NCBI GenBank assembly: GCA_934636715.1
Contig: CAKUBE010000001.1
Coordinates: 124,001 to 188,000 of the forward strand
From: an uncultured Arachnia sp.
GTDB taxonomy: Bacteria; Actinomycetota; Actinomycetes; Propionibacteriales; Propionibacteriaceae
DNA length: 64,000 nucleotides
Direction: 5' to 3'
The position numbers and the translations under genes are program-made. The notes below the pieces were generated by a model. That model was not told the origin of the DNA and searched no databases. It saw only the letters and a program-made list of their open reading frames with translations. Positions within the stretch are counted from its first letter, which is position 1; each line of letters begins with the position of its first letter. Positions 57,459 to 64,000 of this stretch are shown here, piece by piece.

Positions 57459-59201
57459 TCAGGCCGACCAGGCGGCCCAGAGCTGGGCGTAGTGGCCGCC
57501 GGCGGCGACCAGTTCGTCGTGCGTGCCCAACTCGACGATGCGGCCGTGGGCCATGACGGCGATCGCGTCGCAGCCGCGGGCCTGGGTCAGGCGGTGCGCC
57601 ACGACGACGGCGGTGCGGCCCGCCGTCGCCGCCTCGGCCGAGCGTTCCAAGGCCCGGGCGCCCGCGCTGCCGGCCTCGGCCGTCGCCTCGTCGAGCACGA
57701 CGACGGGAGGCGCGACCAGCGCGATCCGGGCCAGCGCCAGCTGCTGAGCCTGATCGACGGTGAGCGGGTGCCCGCCGGTGCCGACCCGCGTGCCCAGGCC
57801 CCCGGGCAGCGCCACGACCCAGTCGTGGGCGCCGACCGTGCGCAGTGCCCCTTCGAGGTCGTCGTCGGTGGCATCGGGCCTAGCCAGGCGCAGATCGTCG
57901 GCCAGTGTGCCAGCGAAGGTGTGCACCTCCTGTGTCACCACCGCCACTCGGTGCCGCACGGCGTTCGGGTCGAGCGAATCGACGGCGTCGTCGCCCAGCA
58001 GGATGCGTCCCGTCGCGGCCGGGAAGACGCCGCCGATCAGCGCGGCGAGCGTCGTCTTGCCCGCGCCGCTCTCCCCGACGACGGCGAGGCTGCCGCCTGC
58101 GGGTATCGCCACGGAGACGTCGTGCAGCACCGTCGGCCCGTCGGGGTAGTGATGGCTCACGCCGTCGACGGTGACGCCGAGCGGCGGCGCGAACGGCCGG
58201 TCCGACGGCGCGGGCAGCGGCAGGTCCGCGACCCCGACCAGGCGGGTGAGCGCGGCGGCCGCGCGCAGAACGTTGGCGAAGCTCATGAACAGCGTGCCCA
58301 GCGGGCCGAACAGCCGGTGGAAGAGGAGCGCCGCGGCGGTGACCGCGCCGACGGTGAGGGCGTCGGCCCGGACGAGGAAGAACCCCGTCGTCAGGATCGC
58401 CGTGAAGCCGACCGCCTCCGCGTAGTTCATCAGGTTGTCGTAGGTGAGGCTCGCGCGGAGCGCCGTCAGCCGCTTCGCGTTGGTGTCCACCGACGCGGCC
58501 TCGACGACGCGGAGGCGGCGCGGCGCCATCCCGTAGGCGCGGATGGTGGGAGCGCCCTCGAGCGTCGTGAGCACCTCCTGCGTGCGCACGGCGGCCGACC
58601 GGCGCTCGGCCGCGAACCGCGGGGTGAGGACGGGCAGGACGAACCGGATGCCGACCCAGTGGACGGGGAAGACGGCGGCGAACGCCAGCGCGAGCCGCCA
58701 GTCGAGCGACAGCAGCCCGACGGCGGTGACGGCGACGGTGACCAGCGCCATCACGAGGCGCGCCATGAGCGCGACCGACGCGTTGATCTGCTCGACGTCC
58801 TCGGTCACGCGCGACGTGACGTCGCCGCTGCCCGCGGCCTCGAGCACGTGCGGGTCGAGCTGGAGCGCGTGCTCCATCACGTCCTCGCGGAGCGCGGCCG
58901 CGACGGTGACGCCGAGCTGCTCCGTGAACCGCCGGGCGAAGCCCAGCAGCACGCCGGCGGCCAGCGCGGCGGCGACGAGGCCGCCCGTCAGCCCGAGCAC
59001 CGCGGCCCGGGCATCGGGACCGCCGACGGTGACGGCGTCGACCACGCGGCCGAGCAGCAGCGGCGCGAGCACGCCGGCCGTGCTGGCGGCCACGTTGAGG
59101 ACGACGGTGAGCGTGAGCAGCCTGCGGCGCTCCGCGATGGCGCGCCACAGCACCGTGGCGGAGCGGCGCGCGGTCGCGGTGGGCAGGATCCGGCGGCTCA
59201 T
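57459..59201 (-). CDS. ABC exporter half-transporter A (competent Walker motifs, degenerate signature)
   Basis: 580 residues. A six-helix exporter membrane domain (about 1-310) is followed by an ATPase domain. Walker A is VVGESGAGKTTLAALI and Walker B PPVVVLDEATAEAGS with the catalytic Glu; the switch His is in VVVAHRLTQ. The ABC signature LSGGQ is replaced by LTVDQ (GHPLTVDQAQQLALARIAL). It overlaps its partner gene by 4 bases. The partner has the opposite defects, so the two form a heterodimer with one working ATP site. Likely a drug, peptide or lipid exporter. Confidence 0.9.
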   Translation of the reverse strand: MSRRILPTATARRSATVLWRAIAERRRLLTLTVVLNVAASTAGVLAPLLLGRVVDAVTVGGPDARAAVLGLTGGLVAAALAAGVLLGFARRFTEQLGVTVAAALREDVMEHALQLDPHVLEAAGSGDVTSRVTEDVEQINASVALMARLVMALVTVAVTAVGLLSLDWRLALAFAAVFPVHWVGIRFVLPVLTPRFAAERRSAAVRTQEVLTTLEGAPTIRAYGMAPRRLRVVEAASVDTNAKRLTALRASLTYDNLMNYAEAVGFTAILTTGFFLVRADALTVGAVTAAALLFHRLFGPLGTLFMSFANVLRAAAALTRLVGVADLPLPAPSDRPFAPPLGVTVDGVSHHYPDGPTVLHDVSVAIPAGGSLAVVGESGAGKTTLAALIGGVFPAATGRILLGDDAVDSLDPNAVRHRVAVVTQEVHTFAGTLADDLRLARPDATDDDLEGALRTVGAHDWVVALPGGLGTRVGTGGHPLTVDQAQQLALARIALVAPPVVVLDEATAEAGSAGARALERSAEAATAGRTAVVVAHRLTQARGCDAIAVMAHGRIVELGTHDELVAAGGHYAQLWAAWSA

Positions 59202-60841
59202 CGCAGCACCAGCTCGGCGTAGGCGGGGTCGGCGACGAGGCCCGCGTGCGTCGCCGTCGCGCAGGCGCCGTCGGCCGCGATGAAGACGACCCGGTCGCAG
59301 CTGGCGAGCAGCGGGGGACTGGTCGTGATCACGAGGGTGAGGCGACCGGTCCGCGACCGGTATCGCCGGATGCCCTCGGCCATGCGCGCCTCCGTCACGG
59401 CGTCGACGGCGGTCGTCGGGTCGCGCAGCACGAGGATGGGGGCGTCGGCCAGCAGTGCGCGGGCCATCGCGACGCGCTGCCGCTGCCCGCCGGACAGGTT
59501 GAGCCCATGGTCGGTGAGGGGATGCTCGAGATCGGGGTGCGCGCCCGCGAGGTCGTTCAGCGCGACGGCGGAGAGCGCCTCCTCAAGGGCCTCGTCATCA
59601 AGCCGGTCACCGATCACCAGCGCCTCGCGCAGCGTCGCGCCGAACAGGTGGACGGCGTGCGGCTCGACCAGCAGCCGCCCCGCGACGCGCACTGTCCCGA
59701 ACGCGGGGTGGGCGGCGCCGTCGATCAGCGCCGTCAGGGAGCCCGCCGCCACCGCTCCGGAGGGAACCACGCCGACGACCTCGCCGTCGGCGGGCGCCAG
59801 CGACAGCGCCGCGATGCCGGGGGCGTGGACATCCTCGAACGCCAGGACGGGCGGACCCTCCGCGGGGCCTGTGGCCGCGTCGTCGCTCTCGAGCGACAGC
59901 AGCTCGGCGACGCGCGCGGCGCTGGCCCGGCTGGCGGCGAGCTCCGGGATGAGGTGGCTGATGGTGTTGACGGGGTCGCTGACGAACATGGCGAGGCCGA
60001 CGACGGTGACCAGCTCGCCGATCGTGAGCCGCCCGTCGAGCGCCATCAGGCCGACGACGCCGCCCACCACGGCGAGCAGCACGCCGATGCTGAACGACGT
60101 GGCCCCGGCGAACTGCGCGGTCGCGGTGATGGCGGAGACGTGGGCGTCGCGCGACGTGCGGCTGGCGACCTTGTAGCGGCGGATCGCCTCGGGGACGCCG
60201 CCGAAGCCGCGCAAGGGGCGCATCCCGGCGAGCAGGTCCGCCGCCATGCCCGCGGCGAGGCCGACGGTCTGCTGCTGGTGCGCGGTGCGCCGCTCGAGGC
60301 GCGGCCCGAGCCGCGAGAGGCCGAGTATCAGCAGCGGCACGCCGATCAGGATGCCGAGGCAGAGCACCCAGTCGATGCGGAACAGGAAGAACGCGGTCCA
60401 GCCGAGGCCGATCGTCGCGCCGACCATCCAACCGACGACCTCGATGATCTCGGTGGTGGCGAGCGCGTCGGACGTGACGATGGACAGCTGCTCGCCCGTC
60501 TGCCGGTCGCCGGGCCGGGGCCGCCGCGCGAGGATGCGCGCCACCATCTCCACGCGCAGCCGGTGGGACTCCTCGAGGATCGCCTTCGTGGCCATCCAGT
60601 GCCCGCCGCGGGCGCTGAAGGTGAGCGCGGTGAACAGCACCATGATGCCGACGGCGGACAGCCACATCGCGCCGCCGTCGCCGGTGCGCACGGCGCGGTC
60701 GATGACGAGCCCGAACGCGACGGGGACCAGGGCTTCGCACGTCTGGTGGCCGACCATGCCGAGCGTCGCCAGGATCGTCCGCAGGCGTTGCCGGCGGTAG
60801 ATGTCCAGGATCACGGCGCCGGGGGTCAACACGTAGCGCAC
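59198..60841 (-). CDS. ABC exporter half-transporter B (good signature, degenerate Walker A/B)
   Basis: About 547 residues from GTG 60841 (GTG 60832 and ATG 60943 are alternatives). A six-helix membrane domain begins at ILDIYRRQRLRTILATLGM. The ATPase domain has an intact signature LNLSGGQRQRVAMARALL. Its Walker A is VVPSGAVAAGSLTAL, lacking the essential Lys, and Walker B reads ILVLRDPTTAVD, lacking the catalytic Glu. It complements half-transporter A. The ATG at 60943 is doubted because it would place the first codons inside iterons that belong to the divergent ATPase gene. Confidence 0.85.
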   Translation of the reverse strand: MRYVLTPGAVILDIYRRQRLRTILATLGMVGHQTCEALVPVAFGLVIDRAVRTGDGGAMWLSAVGIMVLFTALTFSARGGHWMATKAILEESHRLRVEMVARILARRPRPGDRQTGEQLSIVTSDALATTEIIEVVGWMVGATIGLGWTAFFLFRIDWVLCLGILIGVPLLILGLSRLGPRLERRTAHQQQTVGLAAGMAADLLAGMRPLRGFGGVPEAIRRYKVASRTSRDAHVSAITATAQFAGATSFSIGVLLAVVGGVVGLMALDGRLTIGELVTVVGLAMFVSDPVNTISHLIPELAASRASAARVAELLSLESDDAATGPAEGPPVLAFEDVHAPGIAALSLAPADGEVVGVVPSGAVAAGSLTALIDGAAHPAFGTVRVAGRLLVEPHAVHLFGATLREALVIGDRLDDEALEEALSAVALNDLAGAHPDLEHPLTDHGLNLSGGQRQRVAMARALLADAPILVLRDPTTAVDAVTEARMAEGIRRYRSRTGRLTLVITTSPPLLASCDRVVFIAADGACATATHAGLVADPAYAELVLR

Positions 60842-60902
60842 CCTACCGCGACCCCTGAGCGAGTTGGGCTCGTATCTCTGCGGAGGCCGGGCGGCCGCAG
60901 GT

Positions 60903-60963
60903 CCATATTTCTCCGGTTGAAACCTCCATATTTCTCCGGTCATAACCCCCACTTTTCTCCGGT
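60903..60963. repeat. Three 23-bp iterons before the DUF4143 ATPase gene
   Basis: CCATATTTCTCCGGT begins at 60903 and 60926, and CCACTTTTCTCCGGT at 60949, exactly 23 bases apart. They end 18 bases before the ATPase start codon. Two-turn spacing suggests a cooperative protein binding site. Confidence 0.75.
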
Positions 60964-60981
60964 TTGGGGTACGGTTCTGGC

Positions 60982-62244
60982 ATGTCCACCTACCTTTCAC
61001 GTCTCGCTGACCTCGAGCTGGATACGGCACTTCGTGCAGCAGGAGCGGTGCTGATCGAGGGGGTGCGAGGCTGTGGCAAGACTGCAACCGCGCGGAATGT
61101 CGCGGCAAGTGAGGTGCTCCTCGATGTCGATGACGATGCTCTCGCGCTCGCTGCGGTCGAGCCATCGGTGCTACTCACCGGCGAAACTCCGCGACTCCTG
61201 GACGAGTGGCAACTGGCCCCGGCGCTGTGGAACCGGGTACGACGCGCTGTGGACGATCGACAGCTCCCCGGACAGTTCATCCTGACCGGATCGGCCTCGC
61301 CCAGCGACGACATAACGAGGCATTCCGGGGCGGGGCGTGTGCTGCGCATGAGGATGCGCACTCTGAGTCTCTTCGAGGGCGGCGAATCTGGTGGAGAGGT
61401 CGCGGTGGCCTCCCTGCTCGCCGGAGAGTCGGTCTCCGCCAGCTCAGCTTCAGTTGTGCGGTCTGTCTCGGAGTTGGCTGAGCTGATCTGTCGCGGCGGC
61501 TGGCCGGCGATGCGTGGCCTAACCGCTGGTGAGGCGGCGCCGCTGTTGCGCTCGTATCTCGACGACATCGCCCGCGTCGACCTACCTGCGCTCTCCGGGG
61601 AACCATCCCGCGACCCGGTCCGGGTCCGACGGCTGCTTACGGCTATCGGTCGCCATGTTGGGACAGAGGTCGCCAACTCCACGCTGGCGGCCGATGCCGG
61701 TGGCGCTGAAGGCCCGCTGCGCCCGGAGACGGTGGCGGAGTATCTTTCTGCGTTGCAGAGGATCTTCGTGATCGAGCAGCAGCCCAGCTGGGCTCCGCAT
61801 CTACGCTCCCGCGATACGGTGCGCAAGAGGGCAAAGCTCCACTTCGTCGATCCGGCACTGGCAGCCGCAGCAAGAGGCGCGTCCCCTGGCCGGCTGTTGG
61901 GTGACTTGAACGCTCTCGGCCAACTCTTCGAGTCCCTTGTGGTTCGCGATCTGCGCAGCTACGCGCAGGCGGCAGGTGCTCGAGTCAGCCACTACCGTGA
62001 CGCGTCGAATCTCGAGGTCGATGCGATTGTCGAGGCGGCGGATGGGCGGTGGATCGCGGTCGAGGTGAAGCTCGGGCAGCAGCGCGTGGATGAGGCCGCC
62101 AGGTCGCTCCTTTCATTCGCCCGCAAGGTTGACTCACCGCGCACACCTGACCCGGAGGCCCTCGTAGTCGTCACCACCGGTGGTTTCGCCTACAGGCGAG
62201 AGGATGGTGTTCTTGTAGTCCCCATCACGATGCTAGGTCCCTAG
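60982..62244 (+). CDS. AAA ATPase with DUF4143 domain
   Basis: 420 residues. An AAA_14-type nucleotide-binding domain has Walker A IEGVRGCGKTATARN, Walker B-like LLTGETPRLLDEWQLAP, and the sensor strand GQFILTGSAS. The C-terminal DUF4143 part has FVDPALAAAARG, LGQLFESLVVRDLRSYAQ and the nuclease-like HYRDASNLEVDAIVE followed by WIAVEVKLGQ (a PD-(D/E)xK pattern). The family is widespread, patchily distributed and of unknown function, often linked to genome defence or mobile regions. Base use is less GC-biased than its neighbours, suggesting recent arrival. Confidence 0.87.
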   Translation: MSTYLSRLADLELDTALRAAGAVLIEGVRGCGKTATARNVAASEVLLDVDDDALALAAVEPSVLLTGETPRLLDEWQLAPALWNRVRRAVDDRQLPGQFILTGSASPSDDITRHSGAGRVLRMRMRTLSLFEGGESGGEVAVASLLAGESVSASSASVVRSVSELAELICRGGWPAMRGLTAGEAAPLLRSYLDDIARVDLPALSGEPSRDPVRVRRLLTAIGRHVGTEVANSTLAADAGGAEGPLRPETVAEYLSALQRIFVIEQQPSWAPHLRSRDTVRKRAKLHFVDPALAAAARGASPGRLLGDLNALGQLFESLVVRDLRSYAQAAGARVSHYRDASNLEVDAIVEAADGRWIAVEVKLGQQRVDEAARSLLSFARKVDSPRTPDPEALVVVTTGGFAYRREDGVLVVPITMLGP

Positions 62245-62273
62245 CTCGCCGTTGGGTGGGAGACAATGGGCCC

Positions 62274-63149
62274 ATGAGCAGCGTGTTATTCATCGGACCG
62301 GGCCTGATGGGCGCCCCCATGATCGCCAACCTCGTGCGCGCCGGCCACGACGTCAGGGCGATGGGGCGGTCGGAGGCGTCGCGCCAGCGGGCGGTCGACG
62401 CCGGCGCCGAGCTCTGCGACGACCTCGCCACGGCGGTCGCGGGGCGGGAGTTCGTGATCACCATCCTTCCCGACACACCCGACGTCGAGGCCATCGTCCT
62501 CGGCGACAGCGGCCTCGCCGAGCTGATGGAATCCGGGCAGGTCTTCATCGACATGAGCACCATCTCCGCGTCCTCGTCCCGGCGCATGCACGACGCGTTG
62601 GCGGCCAAGGGCGTCGCCGCGCTGGACTGCCCGGTCAGCGGGGGCGAACAGGGGGCCATCGACGGCGTCCTCACCGTGATGGCGGGCGGTGACGCGGAGG
62701 CTCTGGAGCGCGCGCGGCCCGTGCTGGAGGCGATGTCGTCGCGGATCACGCACGTCGGCCCGGCGGGCAGCGGGCAGCTGACGAAGGCGGCGAACCAGAT
62801 CATCGTCGCGGCCAACATCCAGGCCGTCGCCGAGGCCATCGTCCTGCTGGAGCGCACGGGTGTCGAGGTTGAGCCGGCGCTGAACGCGCTCGCGGGCGGG
62901 TTCGCGGGGTCCGCGGTGATGGAGGCGAAGCGCAAGGCGTTCCTCCACGGCGACTTCACCCCGGGGTTCCGCACCGAGCTGCACAACAAGGACCTGCGCA
63001 TCGTCGCCGCCGCGGTGGCTGAGAATCGGCTGGCGCTGCCGTTGAACGCGCTCGTCACCCAGCTGCTCGCCGCCGTCGAGGCCCGCGGCGACGGCGCCCT
63101 CGACGACTCCGCGCTCCTCAAGCTCACCCGGGATTTGAACGGCGGCTGA
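62274..63149 (+). CDS. NAD(P)-dependent 2-hydroxy-3-oxopropionate / 3-hydroxyisobutyrate dehydrogenase family
   Basis: 291 residues of the beta-hydroxyacid dehydrogenase family. The Rossmann start is VLFIGPGLMGAPMIANLV, the substrate-binding motif DCPVSGGEQGAIDGVLTVM, the catalytic Lys in LTKAANQIIVAANIQA, and the C-terminal signature FTPGFRTELHNKDLRIVAA. Closest in pattern to tartronate-semialdehyde reductase (GarR), used in glyoxylate or hexarate use. ATG 62274 is the natural start; GTG 62256 is possible. It is monocistronic or paired with the following DsbA-like gene. Confidence 0.88.
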   Translation: MSSVLFIGPGLMGAPMIANLVRAGHDVRAMGRSEASRQRAVDAGAELCDDLATAVAGREFVITILPDTPDVEAIVLGDSGLAELMESGQVFIDMSTISASSSRRMHDALAAKGVAALDCPVSGGEQGAIDGVLTVMAGGDAEALERARPVLEAMSSRITHVGPAGSGQLTKAANQIIVAANIQAVAEAIVLLERTGVEVEPALNALAGGFAGSAVMEAKRKAFLHGDFTPGFRTELHNKDLRIVAAAVAENRLALPLNALVTQLLAAVEARGDGALDDSALLKLTRDLNGG

Positions 63150-63171
63150 GGGGCCATGGTTCAATCGGGCC

Positions 63172-63885
63172 ATGAGCATCGACATCCAGATCTGGTCCGA
63201 CATCGCGTGCCCGTGGTGCTTCATCGGCAAGCGGCGGTTCGAGCGGGCGCTCGCATCGTTCCCGCAGCGCGATCAGATCCGGGTGACGTGGCGCAGCTAC
63301 CAGCTCGACCCCACCCTTCCTGAGCACTACGACGGCAGCGAGGTCGACTACCTCGTCTCCTCGAAGGGGATGCCGCGGGCGTCGGTCGAGCAGATGATCG
63401 GGCACGTCGCGGAACAGGCCAGCGGCGAGGGCCTCCAGTACGACTTCGGCGCGCTCGTCGTCGCCAACTCGCGGCGCGCGCATCGGCTCCTGCAGGCCGC
63501 CAAGCGCGCCGACGCCGACGGCGGCAGCCGTGCGGACGCGCTCGAGGAGGGGCTGTTCTCCGCGCACTTCGAGAAGGGCGACGACATCGGCGACGGCGAC
63601 ACCCTCGTCCGGCTCGGCGTCTCGGCCGGGTTGGCGGAGGAGGTCGCCCGCGAGGCGCTCGACTCTGCGGAGTTGGACTCCGCCGTCGACGCCGACATCC
63701 GCGAGGCGGCGGCCATCGGGGTTCGCGGGGTGCCGTTCTTCGTCGTCGAGAACAAGTACGGCGTCTCGGGCGCGCAGCCCTCCGAGGTGTTCACGCAGGT
63801 GTTGGAGACGGTGCTCGGGGAGCAGAAGCCTCAACTGATCGACGTCGGAGACTCGGGCGACGCCTGCGGCCCCGACGGCTGCTGA
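63172..63885 (+). CDS. DsbA family oxidoreductase, FrnE-like
   Basis: 237 residues, thioredoxin fold with a helical insert. The redox motif is CPWC in IWSDIACPWCFIGKRRFE, and the cis-Pro loop is GVRGVPFFVVENKYGVSGAQP. No signal peptide, so it is a cytoplasmic FrnE-type dithiol oxidoreductase, a group tied to oxidative-stress tolerance and polyketide biosynthesis. The tail has two more cysteines (DACGPDGC) that could act as a resolving or metal-binding pair, as reported for FrnE proteins with C-terminal cysteines. Confidence 0.9.
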   Translation: MSIDIQIWSDIACPWCFIGKRRFERALASFPQRDQIRVTWRSYQLDPTLPEHYDGSEVDYLVSSKGMPRASVEQMIGHVAEQASGEGLQYDFGALVVANSRRAHRLLQAAKRADADGGSRADALEEGLFSAHFEKGDDIGDGDTLVRLGVSAGLAEEVAREALDSAELDSAVDADIREAAAIGVRGVPFFVVENKYGVSGAQPSEVFTQVLETVLGEQKPQLIDVGDSGDACGPDGC

Positions 63886-63922
63886 TTGGATCGCCTGACG
63901 GTGAGGGCTCGCCAAGGGGCGG

Positions 63923-64000
63923 CTACGTGTCCACCTCGTCGGAGCGTATGGGATCGAGGGTTGGGTATCCGATGAGGCGTGCGACGGCCTGCATCGTCGA
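63923..64000 (-). CDS. 3' end of an unidentified gene (partial)
   Basis: The frame is open from the window edge to a TAG stop at 63923-63925, giving the C-terminal 25 residues (MQAVARLIGYPTLDPIRSDE near the end). It is too short to identify. The convergent gap of 37 bases after the FrnE-like gene supports a real gene. Confidence 0.4.
   Translation of the reverse strand, partial: STMQAVARLIGYPTLDPIRSDEVDT

Noticed and set aside
60903..60963. A small CRISPR array
   Set aside because: Only three units of 15 conserved bases with 8-base gaps, no spacers of normal length and no cas genes; iterons fit better.

Overview
The window is high-GC actinobacterial chromosome. The best lineage marker is the three-part biotin transcarboxylase operon at 32.5-36.2 kb (5S, 12S and 1.3S subunits of methylmalonyl-CoA carboxyltransferase). 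With carD, ispD/ispF, phoU/senX3/regX3 and rlmB/cysS, it points to the family Propionibacteriaceae. I cannot name the genus. No phage, plasmid, CRISPR array, rRNA gene or canonical tRNA gene was found.

Layout. (1) 0.8-15.4 kb is a uronate and galactoside catabolic locus: GH35 beta-galactosidase, Gfo/Idh/MocA dehydrogenase, KDPG aldolase, KDG kinase and KduD, then a minus-strand ThuA/dehydrogenase pair, then GH27 alpha-galactosidase, aldo/keto reductase, a DUF2264 protein, GH88 unsaturated uronyl hydrolase and KduI. GH88-KduI-KduD-KdgK-Eda is a complete route from unsaturated uronyl oligosaccharides to pyruvate and glyceraldehyde 3-phosphate. (2) 15.4-18.7 kb holds an ECF sigma factor translationally coupled to a membrane-anchored serpin, followed by a second, exported serpin. 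(3) 18.7-22.3 kb has a transaldolase-like aldolase, a DEAD-box helicase and an MFS permease. (4) 22.4-31.3 kb is a DeoR-headed operon with E2, E3 and a fused E1 of a 2-oxoacid dehydrogenase, then a PHP-domain protein and a long short-chain dehydrogenase; its substrate is unknown. (5) 31.7-32.5 kb is a non-coding stretch with a promoter and a strong terminator, ahead of the transcarboxylase operon. (6) 36.3-46.9 kb contains cardiolipin synthase, an amidohydrolase, an AI-2E family permease, gpmA, a polysaccharide deacetylase, phoU, senX3-regX3 (with a Pho box), a lipoprotein, carD and ispD. (7) 47.0-53.8 kb has ispF and then glyA, a GH3 enzyme, rlmB and cysS in inverted orientation. (8) 53.9-55.4 kb has a methyltransferase, a BrnT/CopG-like toxin-antitoxin pair and a small protein. 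(9) 55.4-57.35 kb is a Ro60 (TROVE/VWA) gene preceded by what I read as two Y RNAs. One of them carries a circularly permuted tRNA-like module, as in bacterial YrlA. (10) 57.4-63.9 kb has a heterodimeric ABC exporter, an AAA/DUF4143 ATPase behind 23-bp iterons, a tartronate-semialdehyde-reductase-type dehydrogenase and a DsbA/FrnE-like protein.

The most distinctive signals are the Ro60/Y RNA locus, the sigma factor/serpin operon, and a large load of small palindromic repeats. Several repeat families occur between genes. A REP-like family has also entered the coding sequences of two neighbouring 2-oxoacid dehydrogenase subunits, in frame.
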